Below, piece after piece: positions 43,672 through 54,039 of a DNA stretch of 64,000 nucleotides. The notes beneath the pieces were generated by a model. It was not told the origin of the DNA. It was given only the letters and a program-made list of their open reading frames with translations, and ran no database searches. Origin of the DNA: Gemella haemolysans (GTDB lineage Bacteria > Bacillota > Bacilli > Staphylococcales > Gemellaceae); NCBI RefSeq assembly GCF_012273215.1, contig NZ_CP050965.1:1472541-1536540 (forward strand). The letters run 5' to 3'. Both the position numbers and the translations under genes were made by a program. Numbering within the stretch: position 1 is the stretch's first letter; every line of letters starts with the position of its first letter.

Positions 43672-43893
43672 AATTTTAACTCCTTTGTTATTGCTTTCAT
43701 ACATAGTATAACAAATCAAATTCATTCAATCAACATTACAAATTAGAGAAACAAAGAAATATTTTACTTATTTATCAAAATTCCAGCTTTACATAAAAAT
43801 AAAATAAAGCCTATAAATAAAACATTTATAAACTTTATTGAACACCTTATTTTTTTAATACTTTCTTTATATTCAGAAAAATAATAATATTTT

Positions 43894-44601
43894 TTATAAC
43901 TTATCTAATTCTGTAAAAAATTGTTTTATATCCTTAACTTTATATCCAGTATAAGCCGCTAACTCATCATCGAAATGCCATTTTTTCTCAATCAAACATG
44001 TTTTTAAACCTAATTTTTTAGCTGGTTTTATATCATGATATAATGAATCACCTATCATCATCGTTTCCTCAGGTAATAATTCTTCAGATTCAAGAACATT
44101 TATAAAAGCTCCTTCTTTGGGCTTACTTATATGGGTTTCTCCTGAAATATATAGTTTAAAAACTCCTTCTAAGCCTAATTTTTTCAATTTCAATCTTTGT
44201 TCCTGCGATTTTCCATTCGTTAAGATAATCATATTATATTTTTCTTTTAATTTATCTATCCACATATTCACCTCTTCATCAGGTTCTATCAATGCCAAGA
44301 TAAATTCAAATTGCTTATCATAATAAAACTTACAATCTTCATTACTAAGTTCCACACCAAGTTTTGTCAAAGTTAATTTTAATCGTTTATTTCTAAGCTC
44401 TATCAATCTTAATTTCCCTTGAACTACTTCTTTAACCAACTTGTTATTTATGCTTTTGTAAAGTTTGAAAAAATCATCATAATTTATTAGCTTATTGTAT
44501 TCTAAATACTCAAATACTAATTTATTTGATTTTTTCCATATATCACTAAAATCATATAGAGTATTATCTAAATCGAAAATTAAATTTTTTATCTTAGTCA
44601 T
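43894..44601 (-). CDS. HAD-superfamily hydrolase (YjjG-like)
   Basis: 235 residues from ATG 44601, which has GGAGGTG upstream. HAD motifs: I IFDLDNTLYD, II ILTNG, III K in SKPKEGAF, IV IGDSLYHDI. Likely a nucleotide or sugar-phosphate phosphatase in the cytoplasm; the alpha-helical cap is type C1. It stands alone. Confidence 0.87.
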   Translation of the reverse strand: MTKIKNLIFDLDNTLYDFSDIWKKSNKLVFEYLEYNKLINYDDFFKLYKSINNKLVKEVVQGKLRLIELRNKRLKLTLTKLGVELSNEDCKFYYDKQFEFILALIEPDEEVNMWIDKLKEKYNMIILTNGKSQEQRLKLKKLGLEGVFKLYISGETHISKPKEGAFINVLESEELLPEETMMIGDSLYHDIKPAKKLGLKTCLIEKKWHFDDELAAYTGYKVKDIKQFFTELDKL

Positions 44602-44652
44602 CAATTTCACCTCCATTCTTTATGATGAATATAATCTATATTGTACATTTGA

Positions 44653-44694
44653 AAAAGCTAAATTCCAAGTAAAATCACTTGGAATCTAGCTTTT
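44653..44694 (-). terminator. Terminator of cysK-cysE
   Basis: AAAGCTAGATTCCAAGTG pairs with the matching downstream arm and ends in a T run; it overlaps the cysE stop. Confidence 0.8.
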
Positions 44695-45223
44695 ATTTAT
44701 CTTCTTCTAAATATCTTATTACAGGCCTTGCTTCATAAACTATAGTTCCATCTGGAACACTATGTTTTACTACTGCATTAGCTCCAATTTTAGAATTTTT
44801 TCCTATTGTTATATTTCCTAAAACCTTCGCCCCTGCACCTATCATAACATTATCTCCAATAGTCGGATGCCTCTTTATGGGATCTAATGTAGTACCTCCT
44901 AAAGTAGTTCCATGATACATGGTAACATTATCTCCAACTATCGCAGTTTCTCCTATTACTACGCCCATTCCATGATCGATAAATAATCCTTTACCAATTT
45001 CTGCTCCAGGATGTATTTCAATTCCAGTCAATCTTCTCGCTCTTTTTGATAAAAGGCGAGCCATTGTATGCCATCCTTTTTTATACAATTTATGTGAAAA
45101 GTAGTGATAATTTAGAGCCTTTATGTGAGGATATGTAAGATAAATCATTAGTTTCGACTCTGCTGCAGGATCGTCTTTTAAAACTCGATTTAAATTGTAA
45201 TTTAAATTCTCAAAATAACCCAT
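44693..45223 (-). CDS. cysE: Serine O-acetyltransferase
   Basis: 176 residues, short Firmicute-type CysE with the left-handed beta-helix hexapeptide repeats and the catalytic region [13 protein letters not shown], plus [19 protein letters not shown]. It makes O-acetylserine for CysK. Its ATG overlaps the cysK stop (TAATG). Confidence 0.94.
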   Translation of the reverse strand: MGYFENLNYNLNRVLKDDPAAESKLMIYLTYPHIKALNYHYFSHKLYKKGWHTMARLLSKRARRLTGIEIHPGAEIGKGLFIDHGMGVVIGETAIVGDNVTMYHGTTLGGTTLDPIKRHPTIGDNVMIGAGAKVLGNITIGKNSKIGANAVVKHSVPDGTIVYEARPVIRYLEEDK

Positions 45224-46131
45224 TACACTTCTACATGTGTAACATCTTCGAAATCAAGGACAGATAAATATTTATCAACCCCATCAGGTAAGATAGTTAC
45301 AATGTTTTTACCTGGATATTTTTCAGCTGCTTTCTTAGCTCCAACAATTGCAGCTCCAGATGAAATACCAATACCTATTCCAGTAGAACGTAAGAAGTTT
45401 TTAGTTTCTTCTATTGCTTCATCACTTGTTACTGTAAATATATCATCCATATATTCTTTTTTGAAGTTTTCTGGAATAAACCCTGTTCCAATTCCTTGGA
45501 TTTTGTGCGGCCCGCCATGACCTTCACTAATAGCTGGTGATTCTGCTGGTTCTACAGCAATTGATAATACCTCTGGTTTATTTTCTTTTAAATATTTAGC
45601 AACACCTGTAAATGTTCCTCCAGTTCCAACTCCAGCAACAAAGATATCAATATTAGGTACTTGTTCTAATATTTCACGTCCTGTTGTTTTGTGGTGATAT
45701 CCTGGGTTAGCAGGATTATCAAATTGACTTAGAGAAATAGCATTGCTATATTTTTCACGAATTTCTGCAGCTTTTTCGATTGAACCTTTAATTCCTAATT
45801 CTTTTGGTGTTAAAATTAATTGTGCTCCGTATGCTTTAATAATATTACGTCTTTCAATACTCATGCTTTCTGGCATAATTACCACAGCTTTTAATCCTAA
45901 AACAGAAGCTAAAATAGCTACAGCTATACCTGTATTACCACTAGTTGGTTCAACAAGGATAGTATCTTTATTAACCGCACCTTGAGAAATAGCTTCTTCT
46001 AACATACCAAGCACAGCTCTATCTTTAACGCTTCCTCCTAGATTGTATTTTTCTAGTTTCACAAAAATATTTGTGTTATCTAGTTGATATACGGGTGTGT
46101 TACCCACGAATTTTAATGATGATGAAATCAT
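45223..46131 (-). CDS. cysK: Cysteine synthase (O-acetylserine sulfhydrylase)
   Basis: 302 residues. PLP lysine in [30 protein letters not shown] for PLP phosphate, and SSGAAIVGA. It combines O-acetylserine with sulfide to make cysteine, and makes selenocysteine as a side product when selenide is present. A promoter with an operator-like palindrome lies upstream. Confidence 0.95.
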   Translation of the reverse strand: MISSSLKFVGNTPVYQLDNTNIFVKLEKYNLGGSVKDRAVLGMLEEAISQGAVNKDTILVEPTSGNTGIAVAILASVLGLKAVVIMPESMSIERRNIIKAYGAQLILTPKELGIKGSIEKAAEIREKYSNAISLSQFDNPANPGYHHKTTGREILEQVPNIDIFVAGVGTGGTFTGVAKYLKENKPEVLSIAVEPAESPAISEGHGGPHKIQGIGTGFIPENFKKEYMDDIFTVTSDEAIEETKNFLRSTGIGIGISSGAAIVGAKKAAEKYPGKNIVTILPDGVDKYLSVLDFEDVTHVEV

Positions 46132-46159
46132 AAAATCCCTCCTCTTCTGACTTTATAAT

Positions 46160-46213
46160 AAATAACTTTTGTTATTTGAATAAGATTATAACATAAGTTC
46201 TTAATGAAAACAA
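46160..46213 (-). promoter_or_regulatory. cysKE promoter and operator-like palindrome
   Basis: Minus strand: TTGTTT (46208-46213), 17 bases, TATAAT (46185-46190), then AAATAAC-aaaa-GTTATTT (46160-46177) over the start of transcription. A perfect palindrome there suits a repressor of the cysteine regulon such as CymR. Confidence 0.6.
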
Positions 46214-46388
46214 AGTAATTAATCTGACTTTTTTTATCGTTTTCATTTCAATTTTATTATTTGATTTTTAAAAAATATGATAATACTAATATTCAAAATT
46301 TATAAAATTCCAATTTACAGTATATTTTACCTAATAACTATTTATATAAATTACTACAATATCGCTAAAATAATAACTAAAAATATAT

Positions 46389-46428
46389 AAAAAAAACATA
46401 ACAAGTAAAAATAATTACTCATTATGTT
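46389..46428 (-). terminator. Terminator overlapping the stop of the pseudouridine synthase gene
   Basis: AACATAATGAGTAA/TTACTTGTTATGTT hairpin followed by eight T residues on the minus strand. Confidence 0.75.
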
Positions 46429-47296
46429 TAATAATATTGCTCATATCATCTGGTAAATTTGTACATACATTTACCTTTTCTCTAGAAATTGGATGGATAA
46501 ACGCTAAGTTACTACAATGAAGTGCTTGCCTACTTATTAAGCTAATATCTCCACCATACAACTCATCACCCAGAAGTGGATACCCTAAGTATTTCATATG
46601 TACCCTTATCTGGTGAGTTTTTCCTGTATAAAGCTTCAATCTAATAACATTAATATCATTTTTAATATTGTGTTTTTCTGACCAATATTCAGTCTTAGCA
46701 TACTCTCCGCCTTCTCCCACCTCACGTTCTATAATACTAGAACTCACTCGACGTATAGGAGCTTCAAGAATACCATGATCTTTTATTTTCCCATTTATTA
46801 ACGCCGTGTAATACTTATCTATCTCCATATTACTAAATAATGCATGGATATGTCTATGTTTAGCTATTAATACTAAGCCGGATGTGTTTTTATCAAGGCG
46901 TGTTACTATATGAGGAATTGAATTAATATTTTTTTCTCTAAAATAGTAATTGACTCTTTCTAATAAAGACTCGTCTTCAGCATTTCTAGATGGTATTGAA
47001 GGTAGATTAATTTCTTTGTTCACAACTAAAAAATAGTCATCTTCATACACAATATCGATAGGTTTATCTATAAATCTAACAAATTCACTATAGTTTTCAC
47101 TAGGAAGTGTAATCTCTACAATGTCACCTTCTTTTAAGATATATCTAACATTTTCTTCCTTGCTATTTACTTTTATACTGCCATCATTATCGAACTTTAT
47201 TCTCGTAAGAGTTTTTCTTGAAATATTGTTTTCCAGAAGAAATTCTCTTAATACTTGTTCATTTTTAACTACATACTTCAAAATAATATTAGTCAT
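46415..47296 (-). CDS. RluA/RluD-family pseudouridine synthase
   Basis: 293 residues. Catalytic motif HIVTRLDKNTSGLVLIAK with the essential Asp, and TGKTHQIRVHMKYLGYPLLGDELYG. There is an N-terminal S4-like segment. It modifies rRNA or tRNA uridines; the site is not determined. It overlaps nadK by eight bases, the standard Bacilli nadK-rlu arrangement. Confidence 0.92.
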   Translation of the reverse strand: MTNIILKYVVKNEQVLREFLLENNISRKTLTRIKFDNDGSIKVNSKEENVRYILKEGDIVEITLPSENYSEFVRFIDKPIDIVYEDDYFLVVNKEINLPSIPSRNAEDESLLERVNYYFREKNINSIPHIVTRLDKNTSGLVLIAKHRHIHALFSNMEIDKYYTALINGKIKDHGILEAPIRRVSSSIIEREVGEGGEYAKTEYWSEKHNIKNDINVIRLKLYTGKTHQIRVHMKYLGYPLLGDELYGGDISLISRQALHCSNLAFIHPISREKVNVCTNLPDDMSNIIKHNE

Positions 47297-48101
47297 TTTT
47301 TATAAATGATCTCTTCACTCGTTGCCAAAAACTGTCATCATTATAACGAATAAAAGAAACTTTCTTATCCTTTGCTAAAGTAATTTTTATTTTTGAAACA
47401 CTATCATAATTAAAATGCATATGATCTACTGTAATACGATGATTTTCCTTATCTATCGGTTTAATCATAAGTTCGTCATCTTGAGATAATATTAAAGGAT
47501 TTCCTAATGTTCTATAAACAAGATTATTTAATGCTGCTATTTCGGTTACTTGATACAATGGTAACTGTGGGTGAATTACCGCTCCACCTAGACTCTTGTT
47601 ATATGCAGTTGAACCTGTAGGCGTACTAATACATAGCCCATCTCCTCTAAAACTTTCAAAGTGCACACCATTAATATATACCTTAGCTGAATATGTGCTT
47701 CCAGTATGATTATTAACTGTAATTTCATTTAAAGAATAATAATCTGAAACTAAATCTCCATTTGAACAATATGCTTTTACTCTTAATAAAGGATATTCTT
47801 CAATTTTCGGTTTTAAAGCTAACATATCAAAAAAGATTCTTTCGTAGTTTTGAACTGAGTAGTCCGTATAAAATCCTAAGTGTCCTGTGTGAATAGATAA
47901 GAATTTGATATTATCTAAATTATCCATATACTTATTAAATGTTCGCAGTACGGTACCATCTCCACCAACAGCAAAAACATAATCAGGATTCTCTTTATCT
48001 TCTTTCATATCACTAGATAGAAGAAACTCTTTTAACTTCAAACCTATCTTTTCTGATATTTCGTCATGTCTGACCTCTACACTAAATTTACCTTCTAACA
48101 T
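47289..48101 (-). CDS. nadK: NAD kinase
   Basis: NAD kinase with [14 protein letters not shown] (GGDG motif), LGFYTD and [20 protein letters not shown]. It phosphorylates NAD to NADP. I prefer the ATG at 48101 (271 residues; GGGTG upstream) over a GTG at 48113. The start lies inside the end of ntdP, so the three genes form one operon. Confidence 0.94.
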   Translation of the reverse strand: MLEGKFSVEVRHDEISEKIGLKLKEFLLSSDMKEDKENPDYVFAVGGDGTVLRTFNKYMDNLDNIKFLSIHTGHLGFYTDYSVQNYERIFFDMLALKPKIEEYPLLRVKAYCSNGDLVSDYYSLNEITVNNHTGSTYSAKVYINGVHFESFRGDGLCISTPTGSTAYNKSLGGAVIHPQLPLYQVTEIAALNNLVYRTLGNPLILSQDDELMIKPIDKENHRITVDHMHFNYDSVSKIKITLAKDKKVSFIRYNDDSFWQRVKRSFIKND

Positions 48102-48648
48102 TTTGATCTTCACCCATTATTTTTTCATAGTTTTCTAACCATACATCTGCAAAATCTGGTGCAAGCGCTCCGTGATTTTTATCAATCCATTCTTGAAGTT
48201 TGTTTACATTATATTTTAATATTTTATCTATTTTTTCTCCATACTGATAACGTGCTTTATTTTGATTATATTCGTCTTCATCTAGTAGGAAATATTTTCC
48301 ATCTGGATATTTTTTTATGTCCAAATCATAGTCAATATATTTTACTCCATCAACGTCATAAGCAAATGGACTACTTAAATTTGAATAATAGTGAACTCCA
48401 TCTTCTCTAAACATGCAAATTATATTAAACCAACATTCATTATGGAAATAAACTAGTGCTATCTCTTTTGTAACCCATGTTCTTCCATCACTTTCTGTCA
48501 CAAGTGTTCTATTGTTTGCTAAAATTAGAACTTGTTCATCCGCTTCTAGTACAACATTCTTGTGCCAAATTCTATGAATAGATCCATCATGTTTATACGC
48601 TATAATTTTTACTACATCACCTTTTTTAGGCTTTTCTCCTCTGTACAT
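48088..48648 (-). CDS. ntdP: Nucleoside tri-/diphosphate phosphatase (DUF402)
   Basis: 186 residues from ATG 48648, chosen because AAAGGAGG lies directly before it. The DUF402 family pattern is clear: [57 protein letters not shown], and the acidic [14 protein letters not shown]. Firmicute homologues hydrolyse GTP/GDP and related nucleotides with Mn2+. First gene of the ntdP-nadK-rlu operon. Confidence 0.88.
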   Translation of the reverse strand: MYRGEKPKKGDVVKIIAYKHDGSIHRIWHKNVVLEADEQVLILANNRTLVTESDGRTWVTKEIALVYFHNECWFNIICMFREDGVHYYSNLSSPFAYDVDGVKYIDYDLDIKKYPDGKYFLLDEDEYNQNKARYQYGEKIDKILKYNVNKLQEWIDKNHGALAPDFADVWLENYEKIMGEDQNVRR

Positions 48649-48781
48649 AGTGCCTCCTTTCATACTCATTTTTAATGTCTTTTTAATTATAACACATTTA
48701 ATATATTTCATTCTACTGTAATAACTATTTTTTTATAAATTTCTAAAACTAATGGATCTCTGTTTTATTAATAACAAAAAA

Positions 48782-48821
48782 GCAACTTCAAAATTTTTCT
48801 TAAACTCAATTTTGAAATTGC
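48782..48821. terminator. Terminator after the MIP18-type gene
   Basis: GCAACTTCAAAATT pairs with AATTTTGAAATTGC, flanked by A and T tracts, so usable in both directions. Confidence 0.8.
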
Positions 48822-48837
48822 TTTTTGTATTTATATT

Positions 48838-49155
48838 CTATTCATAATCAATGACACCAAGAGCAATCTTAGCATATCGTGACATTTTATCTTTAGTCCA
48901 TGCTGGTTCCCAAACTATATTTACATCTACTTTCTCTATCTCATCGACACCTAGCATAGCTGTTTCCACTTGCTCGATGATAATAGGAGCTAAAGGACAC
49001 CCCATAGATGTTAAAGTCATATCGACTATAGCGTGCTTATTGTCATCGCTCATCTTAACATCATATACTAATCCTAAGTTCATTATATCAATACCAAGCT
49101 CAGGGTCTATTACATTTTCTAACGCTTCTATTACTCTATCTTTTAATGTTTCCAT
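48838..49155 (-). CDS. MIP18/DUF59 metal-sulfur cluster assembly factor (SufT/PaaD-like)
   Basis: 105 residues: VIDPELGIDIMNLGLVYDV and MTLTSMGCPLAPIIIEQVE with a conserved Cys, then WEPAWTKDKMS. Family members help load Fe-S clusters onto targets. GAGGTG before the ATG. It ends the minus-strand run after the membrane-protein array. Confidence 0.9.
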   Translation of the reverse strand: METLKDRVIEALENVIDPELGIDIMNLGLVYDVKMSDDNKHAIVDMTLTSMGCPLAPIIIEQVETAMLGVDEIEKVDVNIVWEPAWTKDKMSRYAKIALGVIDYE

Positions 49156-49177
49156 TTCTTACACCTCTTCCTTATTT

Positions 49178-50221
49178 TTAAAAATCATATTCTACTTCTT
49201 TTTCATATTGCTCTTTTAATATTCTTCCTAATTCAGTAATATCTGCCATTACATCATTATAATGCGAACACATTTTTATTACTTCATTTGATTCAAATTC
49301 TCTTTGAATTTCCGCTGTATAGTCAACAACTCTATTTTTCGAATCTCTTACATCGCTAAAAGTAATCTTCGAAAATCCTGATAATAATTGAAAATTAAAC
49401 ACCCCGCCATAAAATACTAATGCATCTTTATATATTAAAACTCTTAAATTTTTATTTATATATTTTGCATCTCGTATTAAAATATCTACATCGTGTTCTG
49501 TCTCTGGATATTCAATGAATAATTCTTCATATTCATCTCTAGCTTTTCTAATTCCTTTTATTATAGATCTAATTAAAAATAATGTAGCCAAAACAATAGC
49601 CGCAGAAAATCCATAAGTACCTAAGTAATATAAAGTTCCAGGTACTTTTATATAGACATTTGAAATAAAAGGTTTTTCTTGTAATTTACTTTTATAATTA
49701 GCTTTTGTCTTATCTAATCCAAGGTCTTTAATTACCTCTAGGATTCTAACTTTAATCAAAGTACTATGTTCTGCAGCAGCATTGAATTTATCTAACAATT
49801 CAGAAGAAATATTTGTTCTTCCTTTTCCTCCTTTTTCTCCAATTACATCTATGCGAGAATAAAGATTTTTATCTTTCAGATTTATAATCTTGCTTTCTGG
49901 AACATCACTACTTTGGATTAATTTCTTAATATCTTTTTGTGTAGCCTTTAATATTACAAAACCATTTTCGTGTTGAACCATATAAAATTTTTCATCGTCA
50001 GCTAATTTTTCATCTACTATATCAAGTTTTTCGAGAGCTTCTAATTTAATATAAGTAATTCCGGAATAATTCCCCGTGAATTGATCACCTTCATTATATA
50101 ACGTTTCAGCAGACTTTGTATAGCTATTATATGAAGCTCTAGTAGCGATCAAACTAACAAAAATCAAGTTTATAGCAATGAATATTTTTAACCTTGTTCC
50201 TCTTAAATAACTCTTCTTCAT
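49178..50221 (-). CDS. Membrane protein of a tandem paralogue family, copy 1
   Basis: 347 residues. One N-terminal transmembrane helix (RLKIFIAINLIFVSLIATRAS), an extracellular domain of about 150 residues containing two tandem-like phrases (YIKLEALEKLDIVDEKLADDEKFYMVQHENGFVILKAT), a second pair of hydrophobic spans near 205-225, and a cytoplasmic C-terminal domain (EYEELFIEYPETEHDVDIL...). I do not recognise the family. Its three neighbours share the same plan. Confidence 0.75.
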   Translation of the reverse strand: MKKSYLRGTRLKIFIAINLIFVSLIATRASYNSYTKSAETLYNEGDQFTGNYSGITYIKLEALEKLDIVDEKLADDEKFYMVQHENGFVILKATQKDIKKLIQSSDVPESKIINLKDKNLYSRIDVIGEKGGKGRTNISSELLDKFNAAAEHSTLIKVRILEVIKDLGLDKTKANYKSKLQEKPFISNVYIKVPGTLYYLGTYGFSAAIVLATLFLIRSIIKGIRKARDEYEELFIEYPETEHDVDILIRDAKYINKNLRVLIYKDALVFYGGVFNFQLLSGFSKITFSDVRDSKNRVVDYTAEIQREFESNEVIKMCSHYNDVMADITELGRILKEQYEKEVEYDF

Positions 50222-50315
50222 AACTTCACTTCCTTTTTTTATTTAGACTTTTTTACACACTAAGATATTTATAACATATTCTGTCTTTATATATTCAATG
50301 ACAAGTTTTTTCATA

Positions 50316-51005
50316 TTAACCTCTAGATTTTCTAACATTTTTTATTATAGAAGTTATCAAAAATAATGTACCTAGAACAAAAATCGTAGTGAATCCATAA
50401 GTGCCTATGTAATATAAATAACCAGGTACTGTTAGATATACGTTAGAAACAAAAGGTTTTTCTTGTAATTTTTTATAGTAAGCTTCTGTTTTATTTGAGC
50501 CCTCTTCTTTTAATACATCTGAAACTCTGTTCTTAATCAAAGAACTATGTTTTGCTGCATCATTGAATTTATCTAATAATTCAAAAGAAATGTGAACTCT
50601 TCCTCTACTACTTCCTTTTTCCCTTTTTACATCAACACGAGAATAAATATTTTTATCTTTTAGATTTATTATTTTCCCCTCTGGCACATCACTACTGTGA
50701 ATTAGTTTCTTAATATCTTCTTGTGTAGCTTTTAATATTACAAAACCATTTTCGTGTTCAACCATGTAAAATTTTTCGTCTTCGTCTAGTTCTTTATCTA
50801 CTATATCTAGTTCCTCAAGAGCTTCCAATTTAACATATGTAATCCCTATACTTTCACCTTCAAATTGATCACCTTTTTCATATGACCTTTCAGGAGAGCT
50901 TATGGTGTTACTATATGTTGATCCAACAGCTATAATACTAACAAAAATAAACATTATAGCAAAAACTAATTTTAACCTTATACCTCTTAGTTTCCTTTTC
51001 TTCAT
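50316..51005 (-). CDS. Truncated member of the tandem paralogue family, copy 2
   Basis: 229 residues. It has the N-terminal helix, external domain and second membrane region of the family but ends at ...IKNVRKSRG, where the others continue for about 110 residues into the cytoplasmic domain. The rest is absent from the following 94 bases, so it was lost by deletion, not by a point stop. It may be non-functional or act as a partner of the full-length copies. Confidence 0.7.
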   Translation of the reverse strand: MKKRKLRGIRLKLVFAIMFIFVSIIAVGSTYSNTISSPERSYEKGDQFEGESIGITYVKLEALEELDIVDKELDEDEKFYMVEHENGFVILKATQEDIKKLIHSSDVPEGKIINLKDKNIYSRVDVKREKGSSRGRVHISFELLDKFNDAAKHSSLIKNRVSDVLKEEGSNKTEAYYKKLQEKPFVSNVYLTVPGYLYYIGTYGFTTIFVLGTLFLITSIIKNVRKSRG

Positions 51006-51139
51006 AACTTTCCTTCACGTCCTTAATTATTTGGATTTTCTATAATTATACTTTTTGTTTTCATTATAAATTTTTGAAATACCCTCTATTCGCTATCTTC
51101 AGGTATTCTCTTAGCGTTCTAATGTTTTTATATTTTTTA

Positions 51140-52141
51140 TCAATAATTATATCTTACTTTTTTTCCGAAAGTTTCTTTTAATGTTTTCCCTAATTCATCA
51201 ATATCTTCTCTTGAATTTTTATAGTTCGAGCAGACTTTTACTTTTTCATCTGTTTCAAAATTATTGTGGAAGTGTGCTATATAGCTTACAACTCTAACTT
51301 TTCGAATTTCTCTATCAAAAGTTACCTTTGAAAAACCTGATAATAATTGGAAATTAAACCCTTTGCCGTATAATATTAATGCATCTTTGTATATTAAAAC
51401 CTTTAGTTTTTTGTTTATATATTTTGCTTCTCGTACTAAAATATCTAAATCTCGTTCTGTCTCCGGGTATTCAATGAATAATTCTTCGTACTCAGCTTTA
51501 TTTTTTCTAATATTTTTTATTACAGATTTAATTAAGAAAAACGGAATAAGAAGAAATACTACTTCCGCTCCATAAGCTCCAATATAATATCCTATACCAG
51601 GTACTACTAAATAATAGTTCGAAAGAAATGGTTTTTCTCGTAATTTACTTGAATAATCATCTAATACACTCCCTCTAAATATTAAACTGTGCTCAGCAGC
51701 ATTTTCAAATTTTTCTTTTAATTCTGGAGAGATATTTATTTCCCACTTACTTTCTCTTTCAAATATAGCATTAACACGAGAGTAAATATTTTTATCCTTT
51801 AAATCTATTATTTTGTTATTTGGTATATCGTTACTTTGAATTAATTTTTTAACATCATCCTTAGAAGCTTTTAACATTACAAAACCATGTTCATGCTGAA
51901 GCATATAGAATTTTTTATTATCCTTTAAGCTATCATCTGTAATATCTAATTCTTCAAGGGCCTCTACCTTAATAAAAGTATACCAACTAGCTTTTGGAAA
52001 TTGTTTTCCTTCTTTATACTGAACTTCTGCTGATCTTATATGATTTTTATATAGTCCTATGGTTGCTGCGATGCTAAACAAAACAAACAATATTGCAAAG
52101 AATATTTTTAACCTTGTTCCTCTTAAATAACTCTTCCTCAT
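51140..52141 (-). CDS. Membrane protein of the tandem paralogue family, copy 3
   Basis: 333 residues from the ATG that opens MRKSYLRGTRLKIFF, the start shared by copies 3 and 4. Same layout as copy 1 but with a shorter external domain (a gap of about 15 residues relative to copy 4). It is most similar to copy 4, especially in the C-terminal cytoplasmic domain (YPETERDLDILVREAKYINKKL), so these two are the most recent duplicates. Unknown function. Confidence 0.72.
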   Translation of the reverse strand: MRKSYLRGTRLKIFFAILFVLFSIAATIGLYKNHIRSAEVQYKEGKQFPKASWYTFIKVEALEELDITDDSLKDNKKFYMLQHEHGFVMLKASKDDVKKLIQSNDIPNNKIIDLKDKNIYSRVNAIFERESKWEINISPELKEKFENAAEHSLIFRGSVLDDYSSKLREKPFLSNYYLVVPGIGYYIGAYGAEVVFLLIPFFLIKSVIKNIRKNKAEYEELFIEYPETERDLDILVREAKYINKKLKVLIYKDALILYGKGFNFQLLSGFSKVTFDREIRKVRVVSYIAHFHNNFETDEKVKVCSNYKNSREDIDELGKTLKETFGKKVRYNY

Positions 52142-52273
52142 AACTTCCTTCATGTCCTTAATTATTTAGATTTTCTATAATTATACTTTTTATTTTCTTT
52201 ATATATTTTTAAAATACTCTATATACCGTATTTACGTGTATTGCCTTAGTTTTCTAATATTATTACATTTTTA

Positions 52274-53311
52274 TCAAAAATTATACCTTACTGTTTTTCC
52301 AAAGGTTTGTTTTAATGTTTTTCCTAATTCGTCAATATCTTCTCTTGAATTTTTATAGTTCGAGCAGACTTTTACTTTTTCGTCTGTTTCAAAATTATTG
52401 TGGAAGTGTGCTATATAGCTTACAACTCTACCTTTTCGGATTTCTCTATCAAAAGTTACCTTTGAAAAATCCGATAACAATTGGAAATTGAACCCTTTGC
52501 CGTATAATATTAATGCATCTTTGTATATTAAGGCCTTTAATTTTTTATTTATATATTTTGCTTCTCGTACTAAAATATCTAAATCTCGTTCTGTCTCCGG
52601 ATATTTAATGAATAATTCTTCGTATTCAGCTTTATTTTTTCTAATATTTTTTATTACAGATTTAATTAAGAAAAATGTAATAAGAAGAATTACTACTTCC
52701 ACTGCATAAGTTAAAAAATAATATCCTTTACCAGGCACTGTTAAATAAAACTGTGAAGTAAATGGTTTTTCTCGTAATTTACTTGAATAATCATCTACAC
52801 TTTTCTTTATTACAATTTCATTAACTATATCTGAAACTCTTGCTCTAATTAGTGAACTATTCTCTGCAGCATTTTTAAATTTTTCTTTTAATTCTGGAGA
52901 GATATTCTTTCTCCCCTTGCTTCCTCTTTCAAAGATGGCATTAACAGGAGAATAAATATCTTTATCCTTTAAATCTATTAATTTTTCATTTGGTATATCA
53001 TTACTTTGTATTAATTTCTTAACATCTTCCTTAGAAGCTTTTAACATTACAAATCCATGTTCATGCTGGAGCATATAGAATTTTTGATTATCTTTTAAGC
53101 TATCATCTGTAATATCTAACTCTTCAAGAGCTTCTACCTTAATAAAAGTATAACCTTTAGATTTTTGGAATTGTTTTCCTTCTTTATACTGTACCTCTGC
53201 TGATTTTGTTCTATCATCATAAAGGCTTTGGATCCCCCCGATACTCATCAGAACGAACAATATTGCAAAGAATAGTTTTAACCATGTTCCTCTTAAATAA
53301 CTCTTCCTCAT
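52274..53311 (-). CDS. Membrane protein of the tandem paralogue family, copy 4
   Basis: 345 residues, full family layout, opening MRKSYLRGTWLKLFFAILFVL. The C-terminal domain (YPETERDLDILVREAKYINKKLKAL) is nearly identical to that of copy 3 in amino acids. It is 17 bases after rpiA. The array, with all four genes in one direction between a core gene cluster and rpiA, is a local expansion. No enzymatic motif is visible. Confidence 0.72.
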   Translation of the reverse strand: MRKSYLRGTWLKLFFAILFVLMSIGGIQSLYDDRTKSAEVQYKEGKQFQKSKGYTFIKVEALEELDITDDSLKDNQKFYMLQHEHGFVMLKASKEDVKKLIQSNDIPNEKLIDLKDKDIYSPVNAIFERGSKGRKNISPELKEKFKNAAENSSLIRARVSDIVNEIVIKKSVDDYSSKLREKPFTSQFYLTVPGKGYYFLTYAVEVVILLITFFLIKSVIKNIRKNKAEYEELFIKYPETERDLDILVREAKYINKKLKALIYKDALILYGKGFNFQLLSDFSKVTFDREIRKGRVVSYIAHFHNNFETDEKVKVCSNYKNSREDIDELGKTLKQTFGKTVRYNF

Positions 53312-53328
53312 AACTTTCCTTCACGTCC

Positions 53329-54003
53329 TTAATTATTTGGATTTTCTATAATTATAGCACCATCTTCTGTTCCTTTAATGCATAGTTTACACATATTTAA
53401 AAATAGACCATGCTCTACTACTCCAACTATGCTTTCTAGTTTTTCTTTTACAGCTTTAATATCAAATCCATAACCCAAGTGTAAATCCACTATAAAATTG
53501 CTGTTGTCAGTTATAAGAGTAGCACCATCTTTTAATCTTAACACTGGATTTAGACCCGCTTCTTCCATTTTTCTTATAGTATGACTATAACCAAATGGTA
53601 ATATTTCTACAGGTAGGTTAAAGTTCCCAAGTTTTTCTACATCTTTACTCTCATCATAGATCCAGATTACTTCACAAGCAATATCAGCAACTATTTTTTC
53701 TCTAAATAATGCTGCTCCTCCACCTTTTATCGCATTAAAATCCTTATCGATTTCATCTACTCCATCAACAGCAAGATCAATATGATCAATCTCTTCTAGT
53801 TCTTTGATTTTAAGCCCCAAGCTCTTAGCTAGTTCAACCGTTTGAATCGACGTTGATACCATTTCAACATTCAATCCTTCTTTTACTCTATCAGCTAGTG
53901 CGTGCACAAAATAGAATACTGTCGATCCTGTCCCTAAACCAACGACCATACCATCTTTTACATATTCTACAGCTTTTTTACCAACAACTTCTTTTAGATT
54001 CAT
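53329..54003 (-). CDS. rpiA: Ribose-5-phosphate isomerase A
   Basis: 224 residues. Motifs: VGLGTGSTVFYFV, DLAVDGVDEID, IKGGGAALFREKIVA and the C-terminal VVEHGLFLNMC. It interconverts ribose-5-phosphate and ribulose-5-phosphate. It lies between tyrS and the paralogue array on the same strand. Confidence 0.94.
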   Translation of the reverse strand: MNLKEVVGKKAVEYVKDGMVVGLGTGSTVFYFVHALADRVKEGLNVEMVSTSIQTVELAKSLGLKIKELEEIDHIDLAVDGVDEIDKDFNAIKGGGAALFREKIVADIACEVIWIYDESKDVEKLGNFNLPVEILPFGYSHTIRKMEEAGLNPVLRLKDGATLITDNSNFIVDLHLGYGFDIKAVKEKLESIVGVVEHGLFLNMCKLCIKGTEDGAIIIENPNN

Positions 54004-54039
54004 TTCAGTTCCCCTTTTAATGTATATGTTACTTTTAAA

